Shown piece after piece: positions 8,907-17,180 of a stretch of 64,000 nt of DNA. The position numbers were made by a program, and so were the translations under genes. The notes beneath the pieces are model-generated. The model had not been told where the DNA came from, did not search any database, and saw only the letters and a list, made by a program, of their open reading frames with translations. The DNA is from Gemmatimonadota bacterium. GTDB lineage: Bacteria; Latescibacterota; UBA2968; UBA8231. How positions within the stretch are numbered: position 1 is the stretch's first letter; each line of letters opens with the position of its first letter. The stretch lies in NCBI GenBank assembly GCA_028875345.1, contig JAPPEG010000101.1:1-64000 (forward strand). Direction: 5' to 3'.

Positions 8907-11900
8907 TTACGACGACTTCTTGGGCCGTTGTATCCCATACTTGCGCATCCGATAGCGCAGCGTCTGTGCACTCATGCCCAACAAGCGAGCAGCACCCCTT
9001 TCGCCAGAAACTACCCAATTCGTCCGCTGCAGCGCCTCGACAATTCGCTGCTTCTCATCCTCGTCCTCATCCTCCTGTTCAACCGGCGACTCAGATGCGG
9101 GCCGCGACTCCGCCGCTCCCGCCGACAGCACATCTATCACCTTGATGCGCTTTCCCTCACACACAATCACCGCCCGCTGCATCCGATGCGCCAACTCCCG
9201 CACATTCCCCGGCCAAGCGTGCGCCTGCAAATATTCCATAACCTCATCACTCAACGTCGGCTCTGGACGCTTAAACCGCTGGGCATACTGACGCACAAAA
9301 TGCGCCGCCAACACCGGAATGTCCTCCCGCCGCTCCCGTAGCGGCGGCACCACCAGCGGAAACACGGTCAAACGGTAGTACAGATCCGCTCGGAACGTCC
9401 CTTCCCGAACCGCCCGTTGCAAATCGTGGTTGGTCGCCGCAATGATCCGCACATCCACCAAGATCGACGCCTTACCCCCGACGCGCGTCAGGCGATCTTC
9501 CTCTAGGACATTCAGCAACACCCGTTGGGCTTCCAACGGCAAGTCGCCGATCTCATCGAGGAACAGCGTGCCCCCATGCGCCCGTTCAAAAAAGCCTATT
9601 CGCTGCTCAATCGCGTTCGTAAAGGCCCCCTCCTCGTGGCCGAACAGTTCGCTTTCGACAAGCCCAAGGGGCAGTGCGCCGCAATTGACGGCGATGAAGG
9701 CTTGCTCGCGGCGCATGCTCATGGTGTGGATGGTTCGGGCGAGCAAGCCCTTGCCCACGCCGGTCTCACCCAACACCAACACCCCCGTGTTCGTCGCGGC
9801 CACCTGCTCCACCCTTTTCAGGAGTTGGGCCATGACCGGATTTTGGCTGAGTATATGCGGAGTCCGTCGCTTGTCTGGGTCATCGGCGACCACCCGCACC
9901 TCCAAGCTAGCCACCTCCGACTCCAACCCATCCTGATCTTGAGTCTTCACCTCAAAGCGATATTCACCGGCCGGCACGCCTCGGTACGACACCTTATTGT
10001 CGAGCGAAGGCGCACTCCACTCGGCTGCCGGACCATAGCCGACCAGCCGATAACGGTAGCGCATCGGCGCTACCGCAATTCCGAAACGGATGCCCTGGAA
10101 ATGAATCACTATCTCATCCGTGCCCTCTATATAGGACGCGGCTTGGGACGACTCCACAAGGCGCCCCTCCACAACCGGACGGATCACGATACCTAGCGGT
10201 CCATTGCGAGGCTGGTACGCGACCAACCCCACCTTCGTCCCAAACCACAGCCGACCTTGGCTGTCGCACAGAATCGCTTCAATCGTGTTCATTGGTGCTG
10301 ATTTTCCCAGACGGATGGGGTGAAAGGTCCGGCCATCGTAATTCAAGACGCCCCCGCCGTTGGTCCCAATCCACAGCCTCCCCTGCCGGTCAACTCCCAA
10401 CGCCAGAATCCCATTGGCCGAAAGCCCACCTTCCTCCACTGTAAACTGACGCACCTGCTTGGAGTGGAAGTCAAAAGCAAAAAGGCCCTGCGCCGTCCCC
10501 ACCCAAAGCGTGCCCTCATGCTCGTACAAGACGTTCACATAAGAAACCGCTTCTAACCCGGCTATATCCAATGCCCGGAAAAGGCCAGCCTTATAAGAAT
10601 ACAACGCCGGCCTTTTTCCATGCGTACCGATCCAGAACACGCCTTCTTCATCCTGCAGCACGGCGCGGCAAGGGTAAGAAAACAACTCCTTGAATGCGGT
10701 GAAGCGATCTTCTTTAATCCATCCGAAGCGCCCTTCGGACGTACAGACGCTCATGCGCCCTATCCGGTCTATGAACAGCCCCGCGATTTCTTCGTGGCGG
10801 CCCTCGGCCACCTCGATCACTTGGGTTTCTTGGCCCGTTCCCTTGAAGACCTGTCCGTCGGGACCACCACTCCAGAGTTGCCCTTGTTGATCGACCACCA
10901 GCGCCGAGACCGCCCGACCCGTTGCCACCGGGCGAATCCGGGCGTCCTCCAAGCAGGCCAAACCGCCTGCCGTGCCAATCCAGATCCGGCCCTCGCGGTC
11001 TTCTGCCAAACACCGAACCTCCCGGTCGGGCAACCCATCGGCTTCCGCGTAGCGCTGGACGCGGACTGGATCGCAAAAAACCAGCCCACCACCCCATAGT
11101 CCTATCCAGATGTTCCCCTCGCGATCCTCATAGGTCAGGCGCGTGTCCGCAAAGGGGAACCACGGCAAGCCGACCGAAAACGAACGCCAGTCCTGCCCAT
11201 CGTACACCAGCACGCCCTTGCGAGCCACCCACAGCCAGCCCCGCTCGTCCAAGCGCACATCCCGCATTCCGTGCCGCACTACCTCCCCGTCTTCAAGCTC
11301 GCTCCCCACATCAATTAAGTCGAACTGCTGTTGCTGTGGATCGTAGCGGCCGATCACAGCTTCGCTGCCTATGTAATGGAAGGCAATCCACAGATAGCCA
11401 GCGGCGTCGCCAGCGAACTTCCAAGTCCAATGCCCTTTGCCGGATCCCACGCGGAAGTCCATGCTCATGCGCCGACCATCCAAGCTAATAACGCCCCACT
11501 TCAACGTCGCCAGCCACGTCGTCCCCACCGCGTCGGTGGCCATATCGTACACCTGCCCGATAGGCCGATCCCCAATCGCCGTCAAGAACTCGACGACCCG
11601 CCCCTTGGAAAACCAGCCAACCCCGTTGCCGGTCAGAATCCGCATCGTGCCGTCCGACTGCTTCTGCAAGCCCAAGATGTCGTTGCAGGGCAGGCCGTCC
11701 TCAATGGTATATACCTGAAAACTCCGTCCGTCGTAGGCGGCTAGCCCGCCGCCGAGCGTCCCAAAGAGCAACCGCCCATCCTCGTCCTCGGCGATGGCCA
11801 TCACCGTCAGGTGGGGAATCCCGTCCACTCGGCCAAAGGTATCAAAACGAGTCCCGTCGAATCGACTGATCCCACCATCGGCGGTGGCGATCCAGAGTAG

Positions 11901-12035
11901 CCCTTGGCGGTCTTGGTAGATTGCTTCTACCTGCATCCCGGCCAACCCATCAGCAACGGTGTACCGATGCCCTAGTACATGCTCCAAGGACTTCTTATGT
12001 TTTGGGATTTCTGAGACTTCGCTCCCGTCGTCCAT
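8907..12035 (-). CDS. One-component hybrid regulator: Reg_prop beta-propeller + Y_Y_Y domain fused to sigma54 AAA+ and Fis-type HTH
   Basis: Repeated propeller motifs (GLLWIATADGGISRFDG, GRIWIGTAGGLACLED, GRLWIGTNGGGVLNYDG); Y_Y_Y-like YRYRLVGYGPAAEWSAPSLDNKVSYRGVPAGEYRFEVKTQDQDG; GETGVGKG, GAFTNA, GGTLFLDEIGDLP; C-terminal AQTLRYRMRKYGIQRPKKSS. Confidence 0.93.
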   Translation of the reverse strand: MDDGSEVSEIPKHKKSLEHVLGHRYTVADGLAGMQVEAIYQDRQGLLWIATADGGISRFDGTRFDTFGRVDGIPHLTVMAIAEDEDGRLLFGTLGGGLAAYDGRSFQVYTIEDGLPCNDILGLQKQSDGTMRILTGNGVGWFSKGRVVEFLTAIGDRPIGQVYDMATDAVGTTWLATLKWGVISLDGRRMSMDFRVGSGKGHWTWKFAGDAAGYLWIAFHYIGSEAVIGRYDPQQQQFDLIDVGSELEDGEVVRHGMRDVRLDERGWLWVARKGVLVYDGQDWRSFSVGLPWFPFADTRLTYEDREGNIWIGLWGGGLVFCDPVRVQRYAEADGLPDREVRCLAEDREGRIWIGTAGGLACLEDARIRPVATGRAVSALVVDQQGQLWSGGPDGQVFKGTGQETQVIEVAEGRHEEIAGLFIDRIGRMSVCTSEGRFGWIKEDRFTAFKELFSYPCRAVLQDEEGVFWIGTHGKRPALYSYKAGLFRALDIAGLEAVSYVNVLYEHEGTLWVGTAQGLFAFDFHSKQVRQFTVEEGGLSANGILALGVDRQGRLWIGTNGGGVLNYDGRTFHPIRLGKSAPMNTIEAILCDSQGRLWFGTKVGLVAYQPRNGPLGIVIRPVVEGRLVESSQAASYIEGTDEIVIHFQGIRFGIAVAPMRYRYRLVGYGPAAEWSAPSLDNKVSYRGVPAGEYRFEVKTQDQDGLESEVASLEVRVVADDPDKRRTPHILSQNPVMAQLLKRVEQVAATNTGVLVLGETGVGKGLLARTIHTMSMRREQAFIAVNCGALPLGLVESELFGHEEGAFTNAIEQRIGFFERAHGGTLFLDEIGDLPLEAQRVLLNVLEEDRLTRVGGKASILVDVRIIAATNHDLQRAVREGTFRADLYYRLTVFPLVVPPLRERREDIPVLAAHFVRQYAQRFKRPEPTLSDEVMEYLQAHAWPGNVRELAHRMQRAVIVCEGKRIKVIDVLSAGAAESRPASESPVEQEDEDEDEKQRIVEALQRTNWVVSGERGAARLLGMSAQTLRYRMRKYGIQRPKKSS

Positions 12036-12070
12036 CCCTACCGGTCCTAATTTTAATTCACTAGTTTAAT

Positions 12071-12169
12071 TTAATGTGAGTTCGGGTTAAGCGACCTTTA
12101 AGCTGTATGGTGTGCAAACCTAAGTTTAGCCCAAAAGGAGTCCCTCGCCTTAACCCGAACTCACGTTAA
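12071..12169. mobile_element. MITE-like element of about 99 bp with terminal inverted repeats
   Basis: TTAATGTGAGTTCGGGTTAAG (left) and CTTAACCCGAACTCACGTTAA (right) are inverted copies with one mismatch, about 57 bp apart; no ORF inside. Confidence 0.5.
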
Positions 12170-12178
12170 CATGGGCTA

Positions 12179-12808
12179 CTACACCCGCTCGGCCTGGGGT
12201 TCGGCCAGTCCGTGAGTATGATCCCACAAATGCCCCCGCCGCTTCTGGCCTTCTAGCGTCGTTTCAAAGTACACCCCCTGCACTGGCTCGTGCACCAACG
12301 GCATATCGTGATGATGCCCCATGCCCGTGGCAAGGCAGTCGCCCGGCTTCATTTCGTACGCCTTGCCCTCAGAAACGGCGCGAGCCTGACCTTCCAAGAT
12401 GACCCAATACTCGTCGCAGTCGTGAAAGTGGCTATCGAAATTGGTCCACTTCTCGTACGGGACCGAATCGCCCTTATCTTCGGGCTGGGGACTATTGTCC
12501 ATGTTGAAGATGCCCGAGCCGCCCGTCTCCGCCCCCCAACGTCCGCAAAAGCGCACCAACATAGCCGCCTCTTCTACCTCCAACACCTCAAAAGAACCCG
12601 GCCCAGTCAAATCCAGATTGGCACCCGTGGCGGCTTCCACCTCCTCGGCACCCACCCGCAACCGACAACGTCCCCCTCCGACGATCAGCTTCTCCACCTC
12701 GCCGCGACGCGCAAAGCAGTGTTCATCGCCTGCGTCGAGCCGCACGACCTCAAAGTGCTCCAACTCGCACCAATCGGGGTACTGATCTTCACTTCTGAAC
12801 ATCGGCAT
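12179..12808 (-). CDS. Cupin-domain protein (bicupin-like)
   Basis: FDSHFHDCDEYWVILEGQARAVSEGKAYEMKPGDCLATGMGHHHDMP cupin signature. Confidence 0.75.
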   Translation of the reverse strand: MPMFRSEDQYPDWCELEHFEVVRLDAGDEHCFARRGEVEKLIVGGGRCRLRVGAEEVEAATGANLDLTGPGSFEVLEVEEAAMLVRFCGRWGAETGGSGIFNMDNSPQPEDKGDSVPYEKWTNFDSHFHDCDEYWVILEGQARAVSEGKAYEMKPGDCLATGMGHHHDMPLVHEPVQGVYFETTLEGQKRRGHLWDHTHGLAEPQAERV

Positions 12809-12941
12809 AACTTTCTTCCTTCTCTCCGTGTTTAAAAGGTTTTAGAATATCAGGACCCAGCAGATTTGCACAAATCAACTGACACTGAAATGCACAAACC
12901 ATGAACGTTGTAGAAACCCTTTTTCATCTGCTTCGGGATAT

Positions 12942-13673
12942 GTGATGGGTCAACGGGATTACAATGCTGTCGTCAGGCGTGCGGAAGCGGTGTCTGGTAT
13001 TGATGTGCAGATATTGGGCGAGGTTGAAGGGTTGCCGATTTTGTGTGCGTCTGCTGGCAGGGGAGACGCGCCTGTTGTTTATATCAATGGAGGGACGCAC
13101 GGCGATGAACCGGCTGGGGTAGAAGCCGCGCTCGCTTTTTTGGAAGGGGAGTGGGAGCGCTGGGCGGATAGAGTGCGTTTTGAAGTTATTCCGTGTTTGT
13201 GTCCGTGGAGCTATGCTCACAATGTCCGATTCAATGCACAGGGGGTGGATGTGAATTGGGCGTTTTTGCGCGATGATGTGCCCGAGATTGAGATTTTGAA
13301 GGGTTTTTTGGCGGGAAGAGTTTTTGCGGGTGTGATCGATTTGCACGAGGATTGGGAGAGTCCGGGATTTTATCTGTACGAGATGTTTGGAGACCGGGGA
13401 TCTCTGGGACGGGAGATGGTGAAGCGGGTGGCACGGGTTTGTCCGATTAACGAGAGTGCCGAGATTGAGGGCGAGGTTGCGGTCAATGGGGTGATTCATC
13501 CCAATATGGAGGTGGCAAGGCGGAAGTACGGGGAAGGCATACCTATCGCTTTGTTCCAGCGAGGCCATACGGGACATCTGGTGACGTCAGAAACCCCAAC
13601 GGCACAGCCGATGGATGTGCGCGTTGCAGCGCATCTGGCAGCTATTGAGGTGATGGTGGAGGCTAATGTTTAA
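12942..13673 (+). CDS. Zinc carboxypeptidase M14 / succinylglutamate desuccinylase-aspartoacylase-like
   Basis: YINGGTHGDEPAGVEAALAFLEG, GVDVNWAF, GVIDLHEDWES motifs. Confidence 0.75.
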   Translation: MMGQRDYNAVVRRAEAVSGIDVQILGEVEGLPILCASAGRGDAPVVYINGGTHGDEPAGVEAALAFLEGEWERWADRVRFEVIPCLCPWSYAHNVRFNAQGVDVNWAFLRDDVPEIEILKGFLAGRVFAGVIDLHEDWESPGFYLYEMFGDRGSLGREMVKRVARVCPINESAEIEGEVAVNGVIHPNMEVARRKYGEGIPIALFQRGHTGHLVTSETPTAQPMDVRVAAHLAAIEVMVEANV

Positions 13674-13682
13674 ATCAATTCG

Positions 13683-15602
13683 CTACATATGCGTCAGCAC
13701 GCGCCCCTTTTCCGCAGTCAGCGCATAGATCGCACCCCATATCCCCGACACGGACACCTCGCCCAAAATCAATCCCAAAAAGAACGGCTTGGCGTTCTGG
13801 AACAGGCGCACGCCGCCAAAGCGCAGGATGACCAGCTTCAACAGCCAAGCAATCATTGCCGAGAACCAGATCTGACTCGTCAGCCAGCCCACGGCAATAG
13901 CAAAGCCGATCGGGTGAAAGGGCCACCAAAACCACCGGTGCTGCGCCCACATTAGAAAGCCCTCCACGGCCGCGCCGATCCCCTTGAAGAGCCAGCCGCG
14001 CATATCGGCCTCGGGCATGTTGAGAATGGTCGGGCCGATATAAGGCCAGCCGTGGGCACCAGCCCAATTGATCAGCGACAGATTAACCGCTCCATGGGTA
14101 TAAGCCAGCTTCAAGGTCATGTAAGCCGCGGCCAAAAGGCTGCACACCAGAGCCAGCATCAGGCCCCAAAACAGTCGCGTCTTGGGGCCGGGAATCAACT
14201 CGGCGAGTTTGAGGCCATTGGCGCACGCGACCATCGGCGAAGTGCGCGATTCGCCCTGCCAGATAAAGGTGAAATTGAGGGCGACCAAGCCCTTGGCCCC
14301 GAGGACTGAAGTGCCTAAACCCGAAATGATAAAGTACGCCGGGACAATGGGGCTGCGGGCGGTGGCCACGCCGCCGGTAGCCACCACGCGCGCGACCAAG
14401 ATGAAGAACAGCAAGCTGACGATGAGTAGAACCGGAAGCACCGCAATCGGCACCCCCGAACGCCAGAGCCACACGGCGACGAAGAGCAGGCTGCCCAAAA
14501 AGCCGACAACGGCCGTGCGATAGCGGAGTACCTCCTCGCTGTCATCGACGCCACCGCGCGGGTCCCAGAGTTTGCGCCAGACCTCTTTGAGATGAGGGCG
14601 GGCAGTCCACAGGCCAAAGAGCACCAACACAATGACCGCGCCGGTAGCTTGATGGGTCAGGTCGGCCGGCTGCGAGTACTCGTACGCGCTCAAGCGCTCG
14701 GTGCTGGCAATGCCGAGCGTCTTGAAGACCCCTTCCTCCACCTTGGAGAACACGTAGAAGAACCAGATGCTAAACGTGATCTCGAGATTGACCAAGTAGA
14801 AGAAGCCGACCCAAGCCAAGTTGAGTGCAACCGGCAAGTGCAAGGTATGGTTGAAGAAAGAAAAACTGCCACTGGGGCGGTATACAGGCACGATTGGGAA
14901 GTAGTGGTTGAGGGCGTTGAGACTGAGCAGGATGCAGGGCACGGCAAACCCCAGCCACATCCGCTGATCCTTAAAGAAAGGAGCCACGCGCATCTGGGCA
15001 TCCTTCTCAATCATATTCTGCGGCAGCTGAACCATCGGATAGGTCAGCCGCTCGTGCTCCGACCACTGGCGGTGGAGGATGGCGCTCATGCAGATCAACA
15101 TGAAGCTCATGGCCACGATCAACGCCAGCCAGTAGGCCATCGGTTCCACCCAGACGCCCCACGGGATGGACTCACCCTTCGGTAGGCCCTCGTAGTAATT
15201 CTTGATCGCCTCGAAGTCCTGCGGCGCAATCCACGAAGGGATAAAGTCGTAGAACAGCTCGGCGTAGTCGTTTTCCGGGGTGGCGTAGTAGAAGGGATAG
15301 ACGATGGTGCCAATGAGGAAGAACATAAGGCCCCAAGTCGGCACCGTGACCGCCATCATCAACATGCAGTAAATCAGCACCAGATCGGCTTTGGCCAGGG
15401 CGAAATGGCGGCCGAGCAGAGCCACAAATCCATTGACGGCAAAGGTCAGGACAAAAAAGAGAAAGAGCGCACCCGGCGAAGAAGGATTGAAGCCGACCCA
15501 GTAGTAATTGAACACGACCCCGTACGGCGCGAGCAGGCCCACCGCTAGGGAAAGGGCAATGCCGGTTAGCAGTCCCTTGATGCTGAAAAGCGATTTGGGC
15601 AT
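13683..15602 (-). CDS. Polytopic membrane protein, DUF6785/DUF6784-like
   Basis: 639 aa with many hydrophobic segments; family recalled from marine bacterial annotations, not searched. Confidence 0.65.
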   Translation of the reverse strand: MPKSLFSIKGLLTGIALSLAVGLLAPYGVVFNYYWVGFNPSSPGALFLFFVLTFAVNGFVALLGRHFALAKADLVLIYCMLMMAVTVPTWGLMFFLIGTIVYPFYYATPENDYAELFYDFIPSWIAPQDFEAIKNYYEGLPKGESIPWGVWVEPMAYWLALIVAMSFMLICMSAILHRQWSEHERLTYPMVQLPQNMIEKDAQMRVAPFFKDQRMWLGFAVPCILLSLNALNHYFPIVPVYRPSGSFSFFNHTLHLPVALNLAWVGFFYLVNLEITFSIWFFYVFSKVEEGVFKTLGIASTERLSAYEYSQPADLTHQATGAVIVLVLFGLWTARPHLKEVWRKLWDPRGGVDDSEEVLRYRTAVVGFLGSLLFVAVWLWRSGVPIAVLPVLLIVSLLFFILVARVVATGGVATARSPIVPAYFIISGLGTSVLGAKGLVALNFTFIWQGESRTSPMVACANGLKLAELIPGPKTRLFWGLMLALVCSLLAAAYMTLKLAYTHGAVNLSLINWAGAHGWPYIGPTILNMPEADMRGWLFKGIGAAVEGFLMWAQHRWFWWPFHPIGFAIAVGWLTSQIWFSAMIAWLLKLVILRFGGVRLFQNAKPFFLGLILGEVSVSGIWGAIYALTAEKGRVLTHM

Positions 15603-15631
15603 GTGTGGGCCGACGAGTTCCGTCGATGATC

Positions 15632-16417
15632 CTACCCAGCGGCCGAGGCGGCCAAAAGCCCCCCATCCACCGGCAGGGACGCCCCGGTGATGCAGCCGGC
15701 AGCCGGCGAGCAGAGGAAGACCACAGCCCGGCCAATGTCTTCGGGGGTTCCTGGACGACGCAGGGGAACTATGTCGTGGAGTCGTTCTTCGATAATGCCC
15801 AATGCCGGAGGCGGTTCATTGAAGACGTGATCGGTGTCCATGTATCCGGGCATGATGGCGTTGCAGCGGATGCCGTGTTCGCCCAAGTCAACGGCCATGC
15901 TTTCGGTCAGGCGCAAGACGCCGGCTTTGGCGGCCCCGTACGCCGTGTCGGTCTTCCACGCCCGGCGTCCGTGCACCGAAGAGGTGCTGACGATGGCCCC
16001 TCCGTCGCCCTGCGCCACCATGGCGCGCGCCGCTTGCTGCGAGCACAGAAAAAAACCCTTGAGGCCCACGTCGAGATTTTGGTCCCAATTCTCCTCGCTG
16101 AGTTCGAGGAAGGGCTCGCCCTTACCGCCGTAGGGGTTGTTGACCAAGATGTCAATGCGGCCGAACCGTTCGAGAAACGCCGCAAACATCGCCTCGACTT
16201 GGGCGCTATCAGAAATATCGCCTTGAAAAAACTCGGCCTCGCGGCCCATGGCACGGATCAGGTCCAGGGTTTTGCCGGCATCGTCGTCCTCGTGCAGGTC
16301 GTTGATCCCCACGTCGCAGCCAGCCTCGGCTAAAGCTAGGGCAATGCCGCGGCCAATGCGGCGCTTGCCGCCGGTGACGAAGGCTTTCTTTCCGCTTAGC
16401 AAATATCGATCGGACAT
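15632..16417 (-). CDS. Short-chain dehydrogenase/reductase
   Basis: KKAFVTGGKRRIGRGIALALAEAG, DILVNNPYG, STSSVHGRRAWKTDTAYGAAKAG. Confidence 0.92.
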   Translation of the reverse strand: MSDRYLLSGKKAFVTGGKRRIGRGIALALAEAGCDVGINDLHEDDDAGKTLDLIRAMGREAEFFQGDISDSAQVEAMFAAFLERFGRIDILVNNPYGGKGEPFLELSEENWDQNLDVGLKGFFLCSQQAARAMVAQGDGGAIVSTSSVHGRRAWKTDTAYGAAKAGVLRLTESMAVDLGEHGIRCNAIMPGYMDTDHVFNEPPPALGIIEERLHDIVPLRRPGTPEDIGRAVVFLCSPAAGCITGASLPVDGGLLAASAAG

Positions 16418-16432
16418 GGTGTAGCTCCTTAT

Positions 16433-17167
16433 CTAAACGATCTCGGGGTGTTCGTGAATAGAGGGGGTAGCCATGATGCGCTTTTGGCGTTCGGTTAGCT
16501 CGCCGTACTCTTCGAGGTTGTAAAACTCCTTGGCCCACGTCGAGTACCCGGGACTGTATTTGTAGAGCAACGTGCGGCGCTGGTGCTCGGCGCGCCACGG
16601 CATGGTACCGTGGATGAGAGCCTCGGTAAAGAACAACGCATCCCCGGCCTTGGCCGTCGGTTGAACCACGTAATGCGCGTCGCGCTCAAAGTGCCTGACG
16701 TCTTGGGGCAGGTTGCGGGGGTAATTGGTCTTGTGACTGCCCGGCACACAGGCAAAACCGCCGTCGCCCTCATTGGCATCGGCGAGAAAAAAGGTCACCA
16801 CGCTCAGGCCATTGCGCATTTGGCCGTCGCGGTAGCTGAACCAGTGGTCGGTATCTTGGCTCGGGCCACCGTGGAGACCGCCACGGGTGTCGCCGCGATC
16901 CATGATGATGGCGTAGTCGTGGTCGATGCGGACCTTGGGTCCGATGAGTTCGACCAAGTAGGGCAAGATTTTGGGGTGGTCGATCAGATTTTTGGTAGCC
17001 TGACCCCAGCTACTGACCTTGTTCAGGTCGTTGCGGGGATGATTGTCCCAGCCGTCGATGTACCGGTCCATCAGCGCGTTGAGATCGTCCAGTTCCTGCG
17101 AGCTGAGGACGTCTTTGATGACCAGATAGCCCTCCAAGTCAAAGACAAATTTTTCTTCTTCGGTCAT
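16433..17167 (-). CDS. Phytanoyl-CoA dioxygenase (PhyH) superfamily protein
   Basis: MTEEEKFVFDLEGYLVIKDVLSSQELDDLN; LHGGPSQDTDHWFSY; GGFACVPGSHKTNYP; distal ALIHGTMPWR. Start reassigned from 17431 to ATG at 17167. Confidence 0.88.
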   Translation of the reverse strand: MTEEEKFVFDLEGYLVIKDVLSSQELDDLNALMDRYIDGWDNHPRNDLNKVSSWGQATKNLIDHPKILPYLVELIGPKVRIDHDYAIIMDRGDTRGGLHGGPSQDTDHWFSYRDGQMRNGLSVVTFFLADANEGDGGFACVPGSHKTNYPRNLPQDVRHFERDAHYVVQPTAKAGDALFFTEALIHGTMPWRAEHQRRTLLYKYSPGYSTWAKEFYNLEEYGELTERQKRIMATPSIHEHPEIV

Positions 17168-17180
17168 GGCGTGCTCCTTT

